Assembly (NCBI RefSeq): GCF_009859475.1
Contig: NZ_CP044550.1
Coordinates: 186,001-250,000, forward strand
Origin: Hydrogenophaga sp. BPS33
GTDB lineage: Bacteria > Pseudomonadota > Gammaproteobacteria > Burkholderiales > Burkholderiaceae_C
DNA: 64,000 nt
Direction: 5' to 3'
In this document: piece by piece, positions 1 through 7,859 of the stretch
Layout of the letters: each line of letters begins with the position of its first letter
How positions within the stretch are numbered: the stretch's first letter is position 1
The notes under the pieces: generated by a model
Databases searched by the model: none
Told to the model about the DNA's origin: nothing
What the model saw: the letters and a program-made list of their open reading frames with translations, nothing else
Program-made: the position numbers and the translations under genes

Positions 1-109
1 TTGCGTCGCGCTCGGCACCATCGAAGGTGAAAAATGCCTTCATCTCGAAGTCGCTGATATCGCGGGGGAGCCCACGCATCCCCAAAAACGTTGTGTGCCA
101 ACCCTGCAT
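1..109 (-). CDS. tnpA: IS1071 transposase TnpA, N-terminal 36 codons only (window edge)
   Basis: Start region of the Tn3-family transposase of the IS1071 copy that is cut by the window edge. The ATG at 107-109 corresponds to the start used for the complete copies, and the visible residues match their N-termini. The rest of the gene lies outside the window. Confidence 0.85.
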   Translation of the reverse strand, partial: MQGWHTTFLGMRGLPRDISDFEMKAFFTFDGAERDA

Positions 110-254
110 CGTGAACCTCAAAAGTGGGAGGCCACCATACCCGTTTACAAAGCGAACAGGAAAGTCAATGAAATCAACGGTCTACCCAGACCACCCCCGC
201 GCCAGTGCTAGCTTTGCGTACCGTCACTTATTGCACTGAAAACGAGGAGACCCC
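1..254 (-). mobile_element. IS1071 copy 0, right end only
   Basis: The last 254 bp of an IS1071 element, continuing off the left edge. It is identical to the right ends of the four complete copies in the window and ends in the same terminal inverted repeat (GAGGAGACCCC at 244-254). The 5 bases beyond it are CAGAA, as they are next to copies 2 and 3. Confidence 0.95.
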
Positions 255-545
255 CAGAAACTCCTTGTGGGTTTGGCGGCGGCAACGAGTTCGACATCCA
301 GCGACGGTGTGAGCAGCTCGTGCGATCGCGGGCCGTATGCCGCTTCCGCCCACTCGTAGGAAGTGCCGACCTCGTTCGCGAACGACTGCACGGTGGGAAC
401 GCGATTCGCTTGGCTCCATCGCGCCGCGTTAACGATCTGGGCGACATAACGGTCCACCAGGTCCGGCCGCTCCTTCACAAGCTGCGCGCTCACTGTCAGC
501 GTGGCGGGCTGCTGGTTGCTGCCGCGAACGTGGGGGTCGGGGTGG
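255..545 (-). pseudogene. Remnant of an ABC-type (SsuA/NMT1-like) substrate-binding protein
   Basis: A reading frame of about 95 residues that resembles the C-terminal half of nitrate/sulfonate/taurine-type periplasmic binding proteins, including a DPHVRG...QPATLTV segment followed by a helical region. The C-terminus is cut by IS1071 at 254/255, so the frame runs into the inverted repeat. The N-terminal part is missing: similarity stops near 545, where an unrelated gene remnant on the other strand begins. It cannot make a working binding protein. The family assignment rests on recognition by eye. Confidence 0.55.
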
Positions 546-1449
546 TCGCCCCATCGACCTCTTCCCGCGCAAGGCATGGTGCCGCCTCGCCACGCGCCAT
601 GCGAAGAACCTGCTGTCCGAGGACATGCTGCCGCATGACCGGGCCGGCCACCCGCGGCTGCGCGAAGCCGTCGCCAATCGCGTGAGGCTCGTGCGCGGCG
701 GTGTGCAGGTCGTCCCGTTTCCGTGCATGGCAGGGAGCACCGCCGCCCTGCCTTCGGCGAAGCTCGCCATCTGTTGCCCGGCCGACTTTGCGTTCACGGG
801 CGAGCCATGGAGCGCGGACGCGCTCGCGGAGCTGGTCGGGTGGTCGCGCAAGCACGCGGGCTGGCTGGTCGAAGACGACCGTGACCTCGACCTGTACGAA
901 ACGGGCCCGCATGAAGCGGTCCTTGCCCGGGGCGCAAGCGCCGAACGAACGATCTATCTCGGCTCGTTCGAGCGCAGCGTGTTCCCCGAGGTGGGCTGCG
1001 GCTTCATCGTCGCTCCCCACGAACTGGTCCAGTCTTTCTCCGCCGCTGCGCAGCAGCAGGCGTACAACTCGCCGCTGCAGATGCAGCGCACGCTGTTTGA
1101 TTTCATCACGCAAGGCTATATCGGGCGTCACGCCAACCGGCTTCGCAAAGCCCATGGGGAGCGGCGCAAGGCGGCGCTGGCGGCCTTGCGCAGGGGCGCT
1201 TTCACGGGAGATCTCTCGTTCCAGGCCGCGGGTTCCTACCTGGTGGCGAGCTTTCGAAACGTGAGCGAACCGGGGCTGCTGGAACGCGCTCTCGAAGAAA
1301 ATCGCGTCGGGGCGCGCGTGCTTGCGCGTCCAGGCAGGCGTGAGCAGCTGCTGCTGGTGGGCTATGCAGGCGCGCCGCGTGAAGAGCTCTTCGCCGCGAT
1401 CGGCGTGCTCGACGCGCTGCTTACGCGATCTTGCCGCCGAGTGACTTGA
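541..1449 (+). pseudogene. Degenerate MocR-type GntR/aminotransferase regulator
   Basis: The frame resembles the aminotransferase-fold half of MocR/PdxR regulators: an FPRKAWCRL segment, a GHPRLREAVA segment, a LVEDDRDLDLY stretch (the family's EDDYD) and an IYLGSFERSVFP stretch. The N-terminal winged-helix DNA-binding domain is absent. About 45-50 residues that normally follow the LREA segment are missing. The lysine that holds PLP (family GTFSK) reads GSFER, so it is arginine here. Only about 300 codons remain against the usual 450-500. It abuts an oppositely oriented binding-protein remnant near 541, so it is a rearranged non-functional relic. The 3' end overlaps the end of the convergent Bug gene by 29 bp. 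Confidence 0.65.
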
Positions 1450-2383
1450 CGACCGCCGCCCACTTTTTCATGTCGGCCTGGATGAACGCGTCGAACTGCG
1501 CCGGCGTGGATGCGGCCGGCACCATGCCCTGGGTCGCCATCCAGGAAGACACGGCGGGGTCTTCCATCGCTTTCTTGATGGCCTGGTGGATCTGGGCCAA
1601 CACCGCGGGCGGCGTTGCCCGTGGCGCGATGACCCCGAAGTAGCTTTCCACGTTGAATCCCTTCACCGTGTCCCCGATCGGGGCGGCGTCGGGGAAACCG
1701 GGGAGCCGCCGCGGTCCGGCCGGCGCCACCAGCTTCACGCGGCCCGCTTGCACCATCGGCAGTTGGGAAATGAACGAGTCGAAGAGCAGCGTGAGCCGGC
1801 CGCCGATCAGGTCCTGCTGCGCGGGGGCGCTGCCCTTGTAGGGCACGTGAACCAGGTCCACGCCGGCCAGCTGGTTCAGCATCAGGCCGGCGAGGTGCGA
1901 CGTCGAACCGAGTCTCGCCGAGCCGTAGCTCAGCGTCTTCGGGTTCTTCTTCGCATAGGCGACGAGTTCCGCAACGTTGTTCACGGGCAGGCTGGGTGTG
2001 GCAAAGAGCGCGATCGGCAGCGTGCTGATCAGCGTCACGCCGGCAAGATCCTTCACCGTGTCATACGGCAGTTGCGCCATGATGCTCGGGTTCACCGCGA
2101 GCGATGGGATCACGAGCGCGATCGTATGCCCGTCGGGCGCCGCCTTCGCGACGAGGTCGGTCCCGATCACCGTGCCGCCGGGTTTGTTCTCGACAACCAC
2201 CGCCTGGCCCCACGCGGCCTGCATCCGCTGGGCAAGCATGCGCGTGAGCGCGTCGGCGGAACCGCCGGGCGGGAACGGCACGATGAAGCGCACGGGCTGT
2301 GTCGGGAACGTGTTGGCAAAGGCCGGCATCGCACCTGCGAGCAAGGTGAGGGCGAGCGCGAGGATGGGTCTTCTGGCAAGCAT
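1421..2383 (-). CDS. Bug/TctC-family tripartite tricarboxylate transporter substrate-binding protein (first of two in cargo A)
   Basis: A 320-aa periplasmic solute-binding protein of the Bug family, which captures carboxylates, often aromatic acids. The start at 2383 was chosen because AGGAGA sits 8 bases before the ATG and the product then opens with a signal peptide (MLARRPILALALTLLAG, cleavage near AFA-NTF). Family landmarks are visible: PVRFIVPFPPGGSAD near residues 30-45, VVVENKPGG, AAPDGHT, LPYD, HVPYKGSAPA and the C-terminal KKWAAVVKSLG. No TctA or TctB membrane subunits are nearby, as is common for orphan Bug proteins. It lies 183 bp downstream of the reductase gene in the same direction and may be the last gene of the oxygenase operon. 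The ligand is unknown. Confidence 0.88.
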   Translation of the reverse strand: MLARRPILALALTLLAGAMPAFANTFPTQPVRFIVPFPPGGSADALTRMLAQRMQAAWGQAVVVENKPGGTVIGTDLVAKAAPDGHTIALVIPSLAVNPSIMAQLPYDTVKDLAGVTLISTLPIALFATPSLPVNNVAELVAYAKKNPKTLSYGSARLGSTSHLAGLMLNQLAGVDLVHVPYKGSAPAQQDLIGGRLTLLFDSFISQLPMVQAGRVKLVAPAGPRRLPGFPDAAPIGDTVKGFNVESYFGVIAPRATPPAVLAQIHQAIKKAMEDPAVSSWMATQGMVPAASTPAQFDAFIQADMKKWAAVVKSLGGKIA

Positions 2384-2566
2384 GGCGTTGTCTCCTGGGC
2401 ATTGCGGCGCGGAAAACGCGCCTGATGCTCCGCATGCTACGCAGCGGCGACCAGAGCACCTACGGCCAACCGCCATCAAAACTTGCAGGCCAAGGGACGG
2501 TCCGATGCCTGGCTGTGCCGTGTGGGTTCGGGCGCGCAACGCCCGGTCCACGAGTCGCGCAAGCAT

Positions 2567-3508
2567 CTAAAGATCGAGCACCAACTCCTCGGTCAACGAG
2601 CCCGAGCAGCAGATCAACATGCTCTTGCCGTGTGTTCGCTCCTCCTCGGAGAGGACGCAATCGCGATGGTCTGGACGGCCCGCGAGAACCGCGGTCTCAC
2701 ATGCCCCGCAGACCCCCTGCTGACAGGAAGACTGCACCGGGATGCCCCGCTGCCGGAGCGATTCCAGAATCGTGCATCCCTTCTGGATTCGGATCTCCTG
2801 ATTGCTGCGGGCAAGTCGGACGAGGTAGCCTCCGTCGCGCGACTGCATTTCCTTTGCCTTGAAGCGCTCCAGATGAAGGCGCTCCTTCGGGAGGTGCACG
2901 CAGGCGCTCTCGACGCACTCCAGCATTGACTCCGGTCCGCAGCAGTAGATGTGCGCCCCTTTCGGCGCCTTCGCGACGATGGAGTGGATGTCCAGGCGCG
3001 GGGTCCCGGCGTCCTCGCTGAAGCTCACATGGACGCGCCCGCCCAACCGGGGAGACGACAGGCAGTCAAGGAACGCCGTCGTCTTGCGGCTGCGGCCTCG
3101 CATGTACATGGTCCAGGGCTTGCGCAACGCCTCGAGCCTTTGAGCCATGCTCCACAGCGGCGTGATTCCAATTCCTCCGGCAATGAAGACGCTATGGGCA
3201 GCATCCTCCTCGAGAGCAAAGTTGTTGCGCGGCCCGGCGATGTCGAGCAGCGTCCCGGCCTGGACATGGGCATGCATCGAAGCCGAACCGCCTCGACCCT
3301 GGGCCTCACGCTTGACGCCGACAACGTACCTGTGGCGATCCGACGGATCGTTGGCGAGCGAATAGCTGCGCACGATGCCGCCGGGAATGGTCACGTCAAT
3401 ATGCGCCCCCGCCTCGAACGGCGGCAGCTGTTGGCCATCGGCGCTGCGGATGTCGTAGATCAGCACGTCATCGGCGCCGTACGTTATCGAATGCACGCGG
3501 GCTTTCAT
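2567..3508 (-). CDS. VanB/phthalate-dioxygenase-reductase-type flavin and 2Fe-2S oxidoreductase
   Basis: A 313-aa reductase that passes electrons from NAD(P)H through flavin to a plant-type 2Fe-2S cluster and on to a Rieske oxygenase. Order of domains: flavin-binding barrel with RSYS at residues 47-50, nucleotide-binding domain with GGIGITP at 111-117, and a C-terminal ferredoxin domain with C262, C267, C270 and C300 (the CX4CX2CX29C pattern). This arrangement is that of VanB, OphA1 and CbaB. It sits downstream of the oxygenase gene with one Bug gene in between, and is its evident partner. The ribosome site is weak (GGGGGA six bases ahead), so translation may depend on coupling with upstream genes. 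Confidence 0.93.
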   Translation of the reverse strand: MKARVHSITYGADDVLIYDIRSADGQQLPPFEAGAHIDVTIPGGIVRSYSLANDPSDRHRYVVGVKREAQGRGGSASMHAHVQAGTLLDIAGPRNNFALEEDAAHSVFIAGGIGITPLWSMAQRLEALRKPWTMYMRGRSRKTTAFLDCLSSPRLGGRVHVSFSEDAGTPRLDIHSIVAKAPKGAHIYCCGPESMLECVESACVHLPKERLHLERFKAKEMQSRDGGYLVRLARSNQEIRIQKGCTILESLRQRGIPVQSSCQQGVCGACETAVLAGRPDHRDCVLSEEERTHGKSMLICCSGSLTEELVLDL

Positions 3509-3585
3509 GATTCCCCCATACGGCGTGACGCTACAGTTGGATCAAGTTCGTTCGCGGTGGCCCGGTGACGGGCTCTTGACGAGAA

Positions 3586-4581
3586 CTACTTGTCAAGAGA
3601 TATCCCGGCTTTCTGGATCACCCCGCCCCATCTCTTGTATTCCGACTTCAGATAAACATCGAACTCCTCCGGCGAGAGGCCGCGGGCTTCGACACCCAGC
3701 TCCTTGAGCTTATCCTGCACTTCGCGAAGCCCCAGCACCTGGCGAATCTCGTCGGCCAGCTTGTGCCTGATCTCGATCGGTGTCCCTGCCGGGGCCACGA
3801 CCGCGTACCAGGGTCCCGAGACGATCGCCGGATAGCCAGCCTCGGCGAAAGTGGGAACGTTCGGCAGCACGGCGCTGCGCCTGGTGGAAGCGATAGCGAT
3901 CGGGCGCAATTGCCCCGAAACGATTCGCGGCACAAGATTGATGGTGTCACCTATCATCAGGCTGACACGCCCCGCGAGAACATCGGTGAGCGCCGGCGGA
4001 AAACCCTGATACGCGACATGCGTCAGCGCGGTGCCGGCCTGCTGGTTGATCAATTCGCCCGTGACATGGCCTGTCGTCCCGATGCCCTGAGTCGCGAATG
4101 TCATCTTTTCGGGATTGGCTTTGGCGAAGTTGCGCAGTTCCTCGAAGCTGGAAACCGGCAGCTGCCTGCTCGCGACGAGCACGTTCGGCGCCTCGACCAC
4201 GACCGTCACGGGCGCAAATGTTGTCGCGTCGTACGGCAGGCGCTTCATCAGGAAGGGGTTGAGCACCAACGGCCCTTGCGCGGTGAAAAGTAGCGTGTAC
4301 CCATCCGCCGGAGCCCTGGCCACAAGATCAGTACCGACCGTTCCACCGGCGCCCGTGCGGTTCTCCACCACGATCGGTTGATTCAGACGGGTTTCGAGGT
4401 GTCTGCCCACCAGGCGTGCCAGCACATCGATGGAACCGCCCGCCGTGAATGGAACGACGAACCGGACTGGCTTGGACGGCCACACCTCCTTGGTCTGGGC
4501 GTGCGCGTTGCACAGGATGGCCGAGGCGAACAACGCCACGGCAAGCCTCAAGGAAATTCCACACTTCGATATCCGTTTCAC
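3586..4581 (-). CDS. Bug/TctC-family substrate-binding protein (second of two in cargo A)
   Basis: A 331-aa periplasmic binding protein between the oxygenase and reductase genes. A GTG start at 4581 is preferred: AAGGAG lies six bases upstream, whereas the longer frame beginning at 4614 would overlap the oxygenase stop codon and has no ribosome site. The product opens with a signal peptide (KRISKCGISLRLAVALFAS, cleavage near AHA-QTK). Family motifs include PVRFVVPFTAGGSIDVLAR, VVENRTGAGG, APADGYT, LPYD and HVAYQGFPPA. The gene starts 32 bp after the oxygenase stop, so it is co-transcribed. This suggests that it captures the oxygenase substrate. A Bug gene inside an oxygenase operon is also known from isophthalate clusters (IphC). 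Confidence 0.9.
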   Translation of the reverse strand: MKRISKCGISLRLAVALFASAILCNAHAQTKEVWPSKPVRFVVPFTAGGSIDVLARLVGRHLETRLNQPIVVENRTGAGGTVGTDLVARAPADGYTLLFTAQGPLVLNPFLMKRLPYDATTFAPVTVVVEAPNVLVASRQLPVSSFEELRNFAKANPEKMTFATQGIGTTGHVTGELINQQAGTALTHVAYQGFPPALTDVLAGRVSLMIGDTINLVPRIVSGQLRPIAIASTRRSAVLPNVPTFAEAGYPAIVSGPWYAVVAPAGTPIEIRHKLADEIRQVLGLREVQDKLKELGVEARGLSPEEFDVYLKSEYKRWGGVIQKAGISLDK

Positions 4582-4613
4582 AGCTGTCTCCTTGCGTACT
4601 GTCTTGGGGGGCA

Positions 4614-5894
4614 CTATCGGGCATCGGGCACTGTTGCCGGATGGCTTCCCGCCTGTTCAGGTGTGATATCCATCGGAAGCAGAATGGCAATGGCGCGGTG
4701 CTTGTAGAGTTCGCCGCGCTTCGCCGCCGTCGGGACGGTTCCGTCATTTGCGAACTTCTTCGCAACCTCGAGGAGGCGTCTGCGGCATTTCACGATCGCG
4801 GTGTCCGAGGTACCCAAGTGCTCCTTGGTCCGGTCTGCGATCGGCCCCTGGCTCTCCTGCACGGCGAGGTCCTGAAGTTGGGCACTCGGAATTCCGGTGA
4901 ATGAGCCGCGTCTCTGCAGATCCCGATCCATCAGGTAATCGTTCGCGCGGTTCCCCTGCGGAATGTAGGTGCCCGGGATCAATCTCGCGTAATCCAGATT
5001 TCCAGTCTTGTATTCCGCCAGCTCGTCACTGCCAAGAGGACGTCCGACGTGATAGCGGACGCGATACCACCAGCAGTTTTCGTCGTCGATGGCAATGAAC
5101 AGATTGGCTCTGCACACCAGCCCCTCGGCTGTGGGCACCAACACGTAGTTGGGCATCAACCACTGGGTGATGCGCCAGTAGTAGTTGCCGTTACCCCCGT
5201 CCCTTCGTGCGGAGATTCGCATTCCGAAGTCGGTGTCTTCGCAGAAGAACCGCGGCGCCCCATCCGCATCCCCGAATTCCTGAAGATTGCCCACGGCAAA
5301 GACGTCCTTCTCCATCGGGGCCATGGAATGGTGCAGGAAGGTCAGGTGGGCCGTGTCGATACTGCCCTCGAGTGCCTGCAGATAGTTGCACTTCATCAGG
5401 CACTTGGAAACATGGACGTTCTGCGGAGGAAGGCTCATGAATTCCATGTCGGGCAAAGCCGGCATGGACTCTTGCGGGCCGAGATACGCCCAGATGATGC
5501 CGCCCGCTTCCCGCACGGGATACGCCTTTGCACGCAGATTCGGGTTGCAGCGCATGGGGCTTCCTTGCGGTTCGCTGGGCATGTCGAGGATTTCACCCGC
5601 CACGCTGAACTTCCAGCCGTGATAGACGCAACGAAGACCGCCCTCCTCGTTGCGGCCGAAGAACAGGTCCGCGAGTCGGTGGGGGCAATGCGCGTCGAGC
5701 AACCCCACTTTGCCGCTGGAGTCGCGAAAGGCGACAAAGTCTTCCCCCATCAGCCGCACGCGAACCGGCGGACAGTCCGCTACGGGCAATTCCTCGGAGA
5801 GCAGCGCGGGCTGCCAAAACTGCCGGAACACCCGTCCCATGGCAGCGCCTGGACCCATCCGAGTCAAGGTCTCATTGCTCTCGGAATTCGACAT
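4614..5894 (-). CDS. Rieske non-heme iron aromatic ring-hydroxylating oxygenase, alpha subunit (phthalate-dioxygenase-like)
   Basis: A 426-aa terminal oxygenase that would hydroxylate or O-demethylate an aromatic acid using O2 and electrons from the reductase encoded downstream. The Rieske cluster ligands are C70/H72 and C89/H92 (CPHR...CVYHGWK). The mononuclear iron region is N170, E176, D180, H183 and H188 (NYLQALEGSIDTAHLTFLHH). Length and motif order fit the homo-oligomeric phthalate 4,5-dioxygenase / 3-chlorobenzoate 3,4-dioxygenase group rather than two-subunit oxygenases; no beta subunit gene is present. The start has a strong GAAGGAG site. First gene of the operon, reading from a sigma-70-like promoter shared with the divergent MarR gene. 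The exact substrate cannot be inferred. Confidence 0.93.
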   Translation of the reverse strand: MSNSESNETLTRMGPGAAMGRVFRQFWQPALLSEELPVADCPPVRVRLMGEDFVAFRDSSGKVGLLDAHCPHRLADLFFGRNEEGGLRCVYHGWKFSVAGEILDMPSEPQGSPMRCNPNLRAKAYPVREAGGIIWAYLGPQESMPALPDMEFMSLPPQNVHVSKCLMKCNYLQALEGSIDTAHLTFLHHSMAPMEKDVFAVGNLQEFGDADGAPRFFCEDTDFGMRISARRDGGNGNYYWRITQWLMPNYVLVPTAEGLVCRANLFIAIDDENCWWYRVRYHVGRPLGSDELAEYKTGNLDYARLIPGTYIPQGNRANDYLMDRDLQRRGSFTGIPSAQLQDLAVQESQGPIADRTKEHLGTSDTAIVKCRRRLLEVAKKFANDGTVPTAAKRGELYKHRAIAILLPMDITPEQAGSHPATVPDAR

Positions 5895-5910
5895 ACCCGA
5901 TCTCCTTCAA

Positions 5911-5957
5911 AATTAGTAGCGGTTCGCTATTATTGGGTCGTCGTTCATGGCTGTCAA
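5911..5957 (-). promoter_or_regulatory. Oxygenase promoter with overlapping palindromic operator
   Basis: On the minus strand a TTGACA box (plus-strand 5952-5957), a 17-bp spacer and an AATAAT box (5929-5934) form a near-consensus sigma-70 promoter ahead of the Rieske gene. The -10 box is one edge of an imperfect palindrome at 5911-5934 with half-sites AATAATAGCG and CGCTACTAATT. It lies between the oxygenase and the divergent marR-like gene. It is therefore the likely binding site of that regulator, which would block the -10 region until a ligand is bound. Confidence 0.65.
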
Positions 5958-5983
5958 CTGCGGTGGCCCCATAGAATCAACGG

Positions 5984-6463
5984 ATGCGTACCCCGAACAG
6001 CGTCCCTCTCGAAAACAGGATTTCCTACCGTTGTCTTTCGATCGCCACGCGCATCACGCGCTTTCTTGCGCCGAGGTGGAAGGATGAGTTCGGCCTGACG
6101 GTGATCGGTTGGCGAGTCATGGCGGTCATCGGTCGATTCGAGCCGATCTCTGCCAAGGAAGTGGCCGCGAGGACGAGCACGGACGCCTTCTTCGTTGCCC
6201 GCGCAATCGAAAAGCTGGTCGAACAGGGCTATGTCAAGAAGGCAGTGGACATGCATGACAGGAGGCGCCTGAGCTTGAGCCTGTCCACGCCCGGCAAAAA
6301 GGTCCACCGGCACGTCGAGGCCATGATCAGTCAGGTGGAGGCCGACCTGCTTGCCGAAGTTTCGGCGGCGGATGCGAAGACTTTCTTCCACGTGATGTCG
6401 GTTCTCGGGGACCGCGCCGCACGACTGAGTGCTCCGGACGCTGCGTCCGGAGAAGCCGCCTGA
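5984..6463 (+). CDS. MarR-family transcriptional regulator, divergent from the oxygenase operon
   Basis: A 159-aa dimeric winged-helix regulator. The helix-turn-helix and wing are visible in the middle: ISAKEVAARTSTDAFFVARAIEKLVEQGYV followed by DMHDRRRLSLSLS, the typical wing DxRDRRxxxLxLT. Length is normal for the family. It is transcribed away from the Rieske gene with an 89-bp shared intergenic region that carries a palindrome over the oxygenase -10 box. That makes local, ligand-relieved repression the simplest model. The ribosome site is poor. Of the three cargo copies, two have this gene whole and the third is cut by IS1071. Confidence 0.9.
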   Translation: MRTPNSVPLENRISYRCLSIATRITRFLAPRWKDEFGLTVIGWRVMAVIGRFEPISAKEVAARTSTDAFFVARAIEKLVEQGYVKKAVDMHDRRRLSLSLSTPGKKVHRHVEAMISQVEADLLAEVSAADAKTFFHVMSVLGDRAARLSAPDAASGEAA

Positions 6464-6490
6464 AGGCTCACATGTTTCGCGCTGCGCTGG

Positions 6491-6826
6491 TCATTGCGCC
6501 AGCACGCTGGCGACACGCTCTTTCTCGGTGAGCGTTGGGCCACGGCGCGATCCAAGGAATTTCGCTTGGGCGTACTGCCCGATCAGAATGGTGAGTTCGA
6601 CCCGCGGCATGAGCGCGAAAATCCGGTCATGCCACAGTGGCGCGCATTCAGGACGCGGCGGCAAGTCGCCTCCAGCACCTCGCCCGGGATAACACATCCC
6701 CATTGGAACGATCGCGCACTTGCGCACGTCATGGAACGTTGCGTCATCCACTCCCAGCCATTCGCGCAGGCGCTTGCCACTGGCGTCATTCCAGGGGACG
6801 CCGCTCCCATTCCTGTTGGCGGTCAT
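6491..6826 (-). pseudogene. Fragment of a uracil-DNA glycosylase family protein
   Basis: About 110 codons that match the central part of uracil-DNA glycosylase-like proteins: SGVPWNDASGKRLREWLGV, CAIVPMGMCYPGRGAGGDLPPRPECAPLWH and LTILIGQYAQAKFLG. The N-terminal part with the first active-site motif is missing. The reading frame leaves the family after PTLTE, so the C-terminal HPS motif region is lost. It is a relic without predicted activity, wedged 13 bp from the UPF0280 gene. Confidence 0.7.
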
Positions 6827-6839
6827 CGGACTGCTTCGG

Positions 6840-7709
6840 TCATGGTGGCTGCAAGATGAACGCACTACGACCTACCATTCGAACCCGGCCCTGACACACC
6901 AGCACCGCGGCCGCGATCAAGTTCGCGTCGAGCAGCTCGCGAGCCTTGGCCTCCCCGGCGTCCAGGGCGTCGTGCACCACGGTTTCCGGGAGAGCCGGTA
7001 CGGCCACTGTCACGAGGCGGTCGCCCAAGTCCGAATCCGGTTGCAACTCCCGGGCAGGCCGGCGAACGACAAGCGGGTGATCGACGTTGACCGCGTTGGC
7101 GACCGCTGTTGCGGCGGCGTCCGCCTGCGCAGCCGTCAATGCGAGGATGGTCACACTGTCCGCGATGCCGAGCGAGAAGCTCCGCCCCGGCCATCCACTC
7201 GTCGCAACACCACGGACTGGGTTCGCGGCATCGATGTTCAGGTGGAGCCGTTTTCCGGGATCGTGTGCCGCGTGCGGATCAGAGATGTCGGGCACAACCG
7301 CAATGCGCATTCGTTCGCCCGCTTCAAGATGCAGGGCAATGTCGCCTCCGTTGTTGATGGCGGCTCGCCTGACACCGGCAGTCCGATAGAAATCCACGAT
7401 TTCATCCGAGACGGATCCGGCCACGGCCGCCATCGGCGTGATGAAGTCGCGCGCGAATGGACGACAAGCGCTCCACATTCGCCGGGCGACAGGGCCCACC
7501 ATCCCGCATTGGACTCGCGGGTCGATCGCTTGCCGAAGGTCGGGAAGTTCGGCGACCAATTCCGGCAGGATCTGCCCGAAACGTGCCCAGGCCTTCGCGT
7601 GGGCTTCTTCGATCACGGCGCTCTCGCCCAGCGCGAAGATCACCAGGTCGATGGGACCGTGCTGGAAGTGGATACGGCCCTGATCGAGCCGGCCGCATAC
7701 AGGGCCCAC
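6840..7709 (-). CDS. UPF0280 family protein (ApbE-like fold)
   Basis: A 289-aa protein of the UPF0280 family, which is structurally related to ApbE flavin transferases; its biochemical role is not established. Recognisable stretches are IHFQHGPIDLVIFALG near the N-terminus, FARDFITPMAAVAGSVSDEIVDFY, AAINNGGDIALHL, GIADSVTILA and the C-terminal helical region. The GTG at 7709 is chosen because it follows the stop of the upstream frame (TGA at 7711-7713) by one base, the usual coupled arrangement. A GTG 63 bases further upstream is possible but would overlap that frame. The gene appears intact, but its upstream partner is cut off by IS1071, so its native operon promoter is lost. Confidence 0.8.
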   Translation of the reverse strand: MGPVCGRLDQGRIHFQHGPIDLVIFALGESAVIEEAHAKAWARFGQILPELVAELPDLRQAIDPRVQCGMVGPVARRMWSACRPFARDFITPMAAVAGSVSDEIVDFYRTAGVRRAAINNGGDIALHLEAGERMRIAVVPDISDPHAAHDPGKRLHLNIDAANPVRGVATSGWPGRSFSLGIADSVTILALTAAQADAAATAVANAVNVDHPLVVRRPARELQPDSDLGDRLVTVAVPALPETVVHDALDAGEAKARELLDANLIAAAVLVCQGRVRMVGRSAFILQPP

Positions 7710-7710
7710 G

Positions 7711-7859
7711 TCATTCGCCGATCGTACGCACCTCGTAGCCCCGCGGCGGCGCCTGCAGTGCTGTCCGGGCACGGCTCAACGCGGCATCGACGGAAAACAC
7801 CTGGTCGCTGTGGCCGCCGAAGTCGAGGTAGTCCGCCATGGTCATCGAGAATTCGATGG
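7711..7859 (-). pseudogene. C-terminal remnant of the gene that preceded the UPF0280 gene
   Basis: The final 48 or so codons of an unidentified gene, ending in GYEVRTIGE and a TGA one base ahead of the UPF0280 start. Its 5' part was removed at the IS1071 junction (7859/7860). Two in-frame ATGs near 7840 are probably internal methionines. Family not recognised. Confidence 0.5.

Larger units (their letters stand above)
255..7859. repeat. Cargo A, copy 1 (7,605 bp, complete)
   Basis: Block lying between two IS1071 elements. It recurs at 32319-39923 (complete) and 43128-49108 (first 5,981 bp). The block begins CAGAA and ends GATGG in both complete copies, and all gene products compared between copies are identical. 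It carries one intact oxygenase operon and a MarR regulator. A UPF0280 gene and four gene remnants complete it, which suggests a chromosomal fragment trimmed at both ends when IS1071 captured it. Confidence 0.95.

Noticed and set aside
1586..2425. A 279-codon plus-strand frame
   Set aside because: Antisense to the first Bug gene, whose signal peptide and motifs are clear on the other strand.
4614..5894. Naming the oxygenase as phthalate, chlorobenzoate (cbaA) or isophthalate (iphA) dioxygenase
   Set aside because: Motifs give the family only. The gene order (oxygenase, Bug, reductase, Bug) differs from cba, and no dehydrogenase gene of the iph or pht type is present.
5049..6098. A 349-codon plus-strand frame across the Rieske gene (and its copies at 37113 and 47922)
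   Set aside because: Antisense shadow of the oxygenase gene; its composition and lack of motifs do not support a protein.
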